The notes under the pieces were generated by a model. It was not told where the DNA came from. It did no database searches and saw only the letters and a program-made list of their open reading frames with translations. A DNA stretch of 64,000 nt from Pedobacter ginsengisoli (GTDB lineage: Bacteria > Bacteroidota > Bacteroidia > Sphingobacteriales > Sphingobacteriaceae), in assembly GCF_030244015.1 (NCBI RefSeq), contig NZ_JASSYX010000004.1:310001-374000 (forward strand), read 5' to 3'. Numbering within the stretch: the first letter of the stretch is position 1; the number at the start of each line of letters is the position of its first letter. Positions 62,337 to 64,000 of the stretch are shown in pieces. Both the position numbers and the translations under genes were made by a program.

Positions 62337-63182
62337 ATGGAATACATCAGGAAACTCAGTAACAACAACAGGATCAGCTACGGAACCTTCCGCAATGCCA
62401 TTGAGGAAATCCGGGAAGACAACTACACTTTCAAGTTTATACTTAAAGGCCAGCAGGATTACATCATCGCAAAAAGGACAGTCAGTATTTTTCCGGACTG
62501 CTTTCTTTTTCTTCCCCGGGGCACCCGTTATAAAAGCATCATCGATTCCTTCGATGCGGTAGACTTGCTTTCCATTTCCGTCAGCGCAGATTTCATGGAC
62601 AGCCTTCATCCCGGCCATACCCAGAGCCCATATTTGTCGGGCCTTGAGTCCTTCTACCCGCTATCCGGCGACATGCGCAGTAACCTGCTGCACTTGTGCC
62701 AGCAGGTGATCCGGCAGGAAGCCGATGAGCAGCGCATCAATGAATCTGTCCGTCACTGCCTGAACCAGTATTTTCAGGTACACCAAAGGGAGACCAGCGA
62801 ACGCATCGGGAAGATCAGGGCACTCAAAGCCAGCACCCGGCAGGAACTGTTCAAAAAACTGACGCTCGCAAAAGAGTACATCAGCAACAACTACAATAAG
62901 AAATTTAATCTGGATGACGTGGCCGGATTCTCCTGTCTGTCGGTAAACCACCTGCTCCGGAACTTCAAAGAAGCCTATGGCCTCTCCCCCAACCAATTTT
63001 TGTCGCGCATCAGACTCGACCGGGCAAAATATTTCCTGGAAGAGAGCAACCACTCGGTATCCTGCATCTCCATGCTGGTCGGCTTCGATTCCATCAGTTC
63101 TTTCATCCGCCTGTTCAAAAGCGTCTTCAAGACCACTCCGTTGAAATACAAGCGTCGATTTTTTGAGCTCAAATCATGCTAA
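62337..63182 (+). CDS. AraC-family transcriptional regulator
   Basis: A 281-residue regulator. The C-terminal two-HTH AraC domain is clear (about 180-278): AKEYISNNYNKKFNLDDVAG, LRNFKEAYGLSPNQFLSRIR and ISMLVGFDSISSFIRLFKSV. The N-terminal part (about 1-110, with RTVSIFPDCFLFLPRGTRYKS) is cupin-like and probably senses a ligand. It lies 94 nt after the response regulator and overlaps the next gene by 7 nt, so it may co-transcribe with the exported protein gene that follows. Confidence 0.92.
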   Translation: MEYIRKLSNNNRISYGTFRNAIEEIREDNYTFKFILKGQQDYIIAKRTVSIFPDCFLFLPRGTRYKSIIDSFDAVDLLSISVSADFMDSLHPGHTQSPYLSGLESFYPLSGDMRSNLLHLCQQVIRQEADEQRINESVRHCLNQYFQVHQRETSERIGKIRALKASTRQELFKKLTLAKEYISNNYNKKFNLDDVAGFSCLSVNHLLRNFKEAYGLSPNQFLSRIRLDRAKYFLEESNHSVSCISMLVGFDSISSFIRLFKSVFKTTPLKYKRRFFELKSC

Positions 63183-63994
63183 GACTCCTGATTTTATTTA
63201 CAATGCTATCCCTGGCCCCGGTTTTAGCCAGCGGCAGACAGGATACCCTTACCTTCAAATCGAATGCTGTCATCCATAGGTTCCCTCAAAAAAGCGTATA
63301 CATCACCAAATCTGTCTACGACGCACCCGGCCTGAATTTCCTGGTGCTGCACGATGATGAAAACACCGGCGTTCTGGCGGCACATGATTTTTGCAGGCTC
63401 AACGGCGGCAGCATCACCGAACTGGAGTATGGCAATGAGCGGAATATTTCATTCAGCAACCGGCAGTCGCAATTTTCTTTTGATCCCAACCAGATCTTTA
63501 ACAACGCCGGAGCAGCAAAAACACTAAAAAAATACAGTCATTCAAAAGCAGGGACCACGACGGTCATGCAGGTCAGGCAATTGGCCATAAAAGTTCTGGA
63601 TATTTACAATCCGGACAGCCTCGGCTATATCGTCACCCTGCACAACAATACAGACGGCAATTTCAGCATCAATTCCTACGCAGCAGGCCAATACCTGTAC
63701 GGAACGGCCGACAGTGTATACGTCAATCCTGAAATGGATGCCGATGACCTGGTCTTTGTAACTGAACCAAGCTTTTACGGGTATCTGAAACAGCAGCAGA
63801 TCAACGCCGTGCTGCAGAGCCCGCAGGCCATTGACGGCTCATTGTCCGTCTACGCCCAGCTCAACCAGATCCCCTATGTCAATATTGAAGTGCAGGACGG
63901 CCACCAGCAGGAACACCTTCGCCTGATCCTTGCCGTCCATGCAATGCTGAAAGATGTTGCGTTGCAGCCGCTTTACGCCAAAAAAGAGAAATAA
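63176..63994 (+). CDS. Exported protein with a possible HxxE...H...E metal site
   Basis: A 272-residue protein with a signal peptide (MLRLLILFTMLSLAPVLAS). It has VLHDDENTGVLAA, giving His59 and Glu62 in an HxxE motif, then His156 in VTLHNNTD and Glu238 in VNIEVQDGHQ. This order and spacing resemble the zinc ligands and catalytic Glu of M14-type peptidases and aspartoacylase-like enzymes. FDPNQIFNNAG (about 102-112) is another conserved-looking segment. The family is not recognised, and the metal-site idea is inference. An ATG at 63998 starts another gene after the window end. Confidence 0.65.
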   Translation: MLRLLILFTMLSLAPVLASGRQDTLTFKSNAVIHRFPQKSVYITKSVYDAPGLNFLVLHDDENTGVLAAHDFCRLNGGSITELEYGNERNISFSNRQSQFSFDPNQIFNNAGAAKTLKKYSHSKAGTTTVMQVRQLAIKVLDIYNPDSLGYIVTLHNNTDGNFSINSYAAGQYLYGTADSVYVNPEMDADDLVFVTEPSFYGYLKQQQINAVLQSPQAIDGSLSVYAQLNQIPYVNIEVQDGHQQEHLRLILAVHAMLKDVALQPLYAKKEK

Positions 63995-64000
63995 CCTATG

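Overview
The window looks like chromosome of a Sphingobacteriaceae-type Bacteroidota, probably Pedobacter or a close relative. Supporting signs are two SusC/SusD pairs, a type IX secretion (type B) C-terminal domain, a DUF6266 family gene, Wzi/Wza/BY-kinase exopolysaccharide genes, and TAnnTTTG-like -7 boxes. No rRNA, tRNA, IS element or CRISPR array was seen. The genus is inference from gene content.

Layout. 1-8.3 kb: a PagL-like outer-membrane enzyme cut by the window edge, an ECF41 sigma factor with its carboxymuconolactone-decarboxylase (CMD) partner, a GH130/sialate-esterase pair, a gamma-glutamyltransferase, and an HxlR regulator divergent from an NmrA-type oxidoreductase. 8.3-15.6 kb (minus strand): a five-gene operon encoding a papain-like protease, two caspase-fold proteases, a CHASE2 membrane protein with no output domain and a FecR-like protein. 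All five appear to be exported or membrane-bound. This is the best candidate for an undescribed system here. 15.6-33.1 kb (minus): a 15-gene exopolysaccharide locus running wzi-wza-wzc-wzx, two acyltransferases, three glycosyltransferases, wzy, two glycosyltransferases, then wcaF-, wcaI- and wcaJ-like genes. Its three non-coding gaps each carry a tandem 9-bp motif. Two membrane O-acyltransferases lie divergently (33.3-35.4 kb), and a secreted NHL-repeat protein follows.

37-45 kb (minus): a polysaccharide utilisation locus with a ROK regulator, SusC, SusD and a GH29 alpha-L-fucosidase. 45-46.7 kb: a small cluster with a cysteine peptidase, a membrane protein and a DUF6266 protein. 46.8-53.7 kb: an AT-rich accessory stretch of short lipoproteins and orphan genes mixed with debris. 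It contains a duplicated lipoprotein, a truncated paralogue of a neighbouring gene, a frameshifted remnant of a large protein, and an antitoxin whose PIN toxin is truncated next to a truncated ATPase. It reads as a decayed toxin/immunity-type island, but no intact toxin is identified.

53.7-64 kb (plus): visibly more GC-rich. It holds an outer-membrane protein, a second SusC/SusD pair with a Lipid_bd-like lipoprotein, a TPR-histidine kinase overlapping a NarL-type response regulator, an AraC regulator, and an exported protein with a possible HxxE...H...E metal site. The two-component pair and the AraC factor probably regulate the adjacent SusCD operon, although this is inferred from position only.
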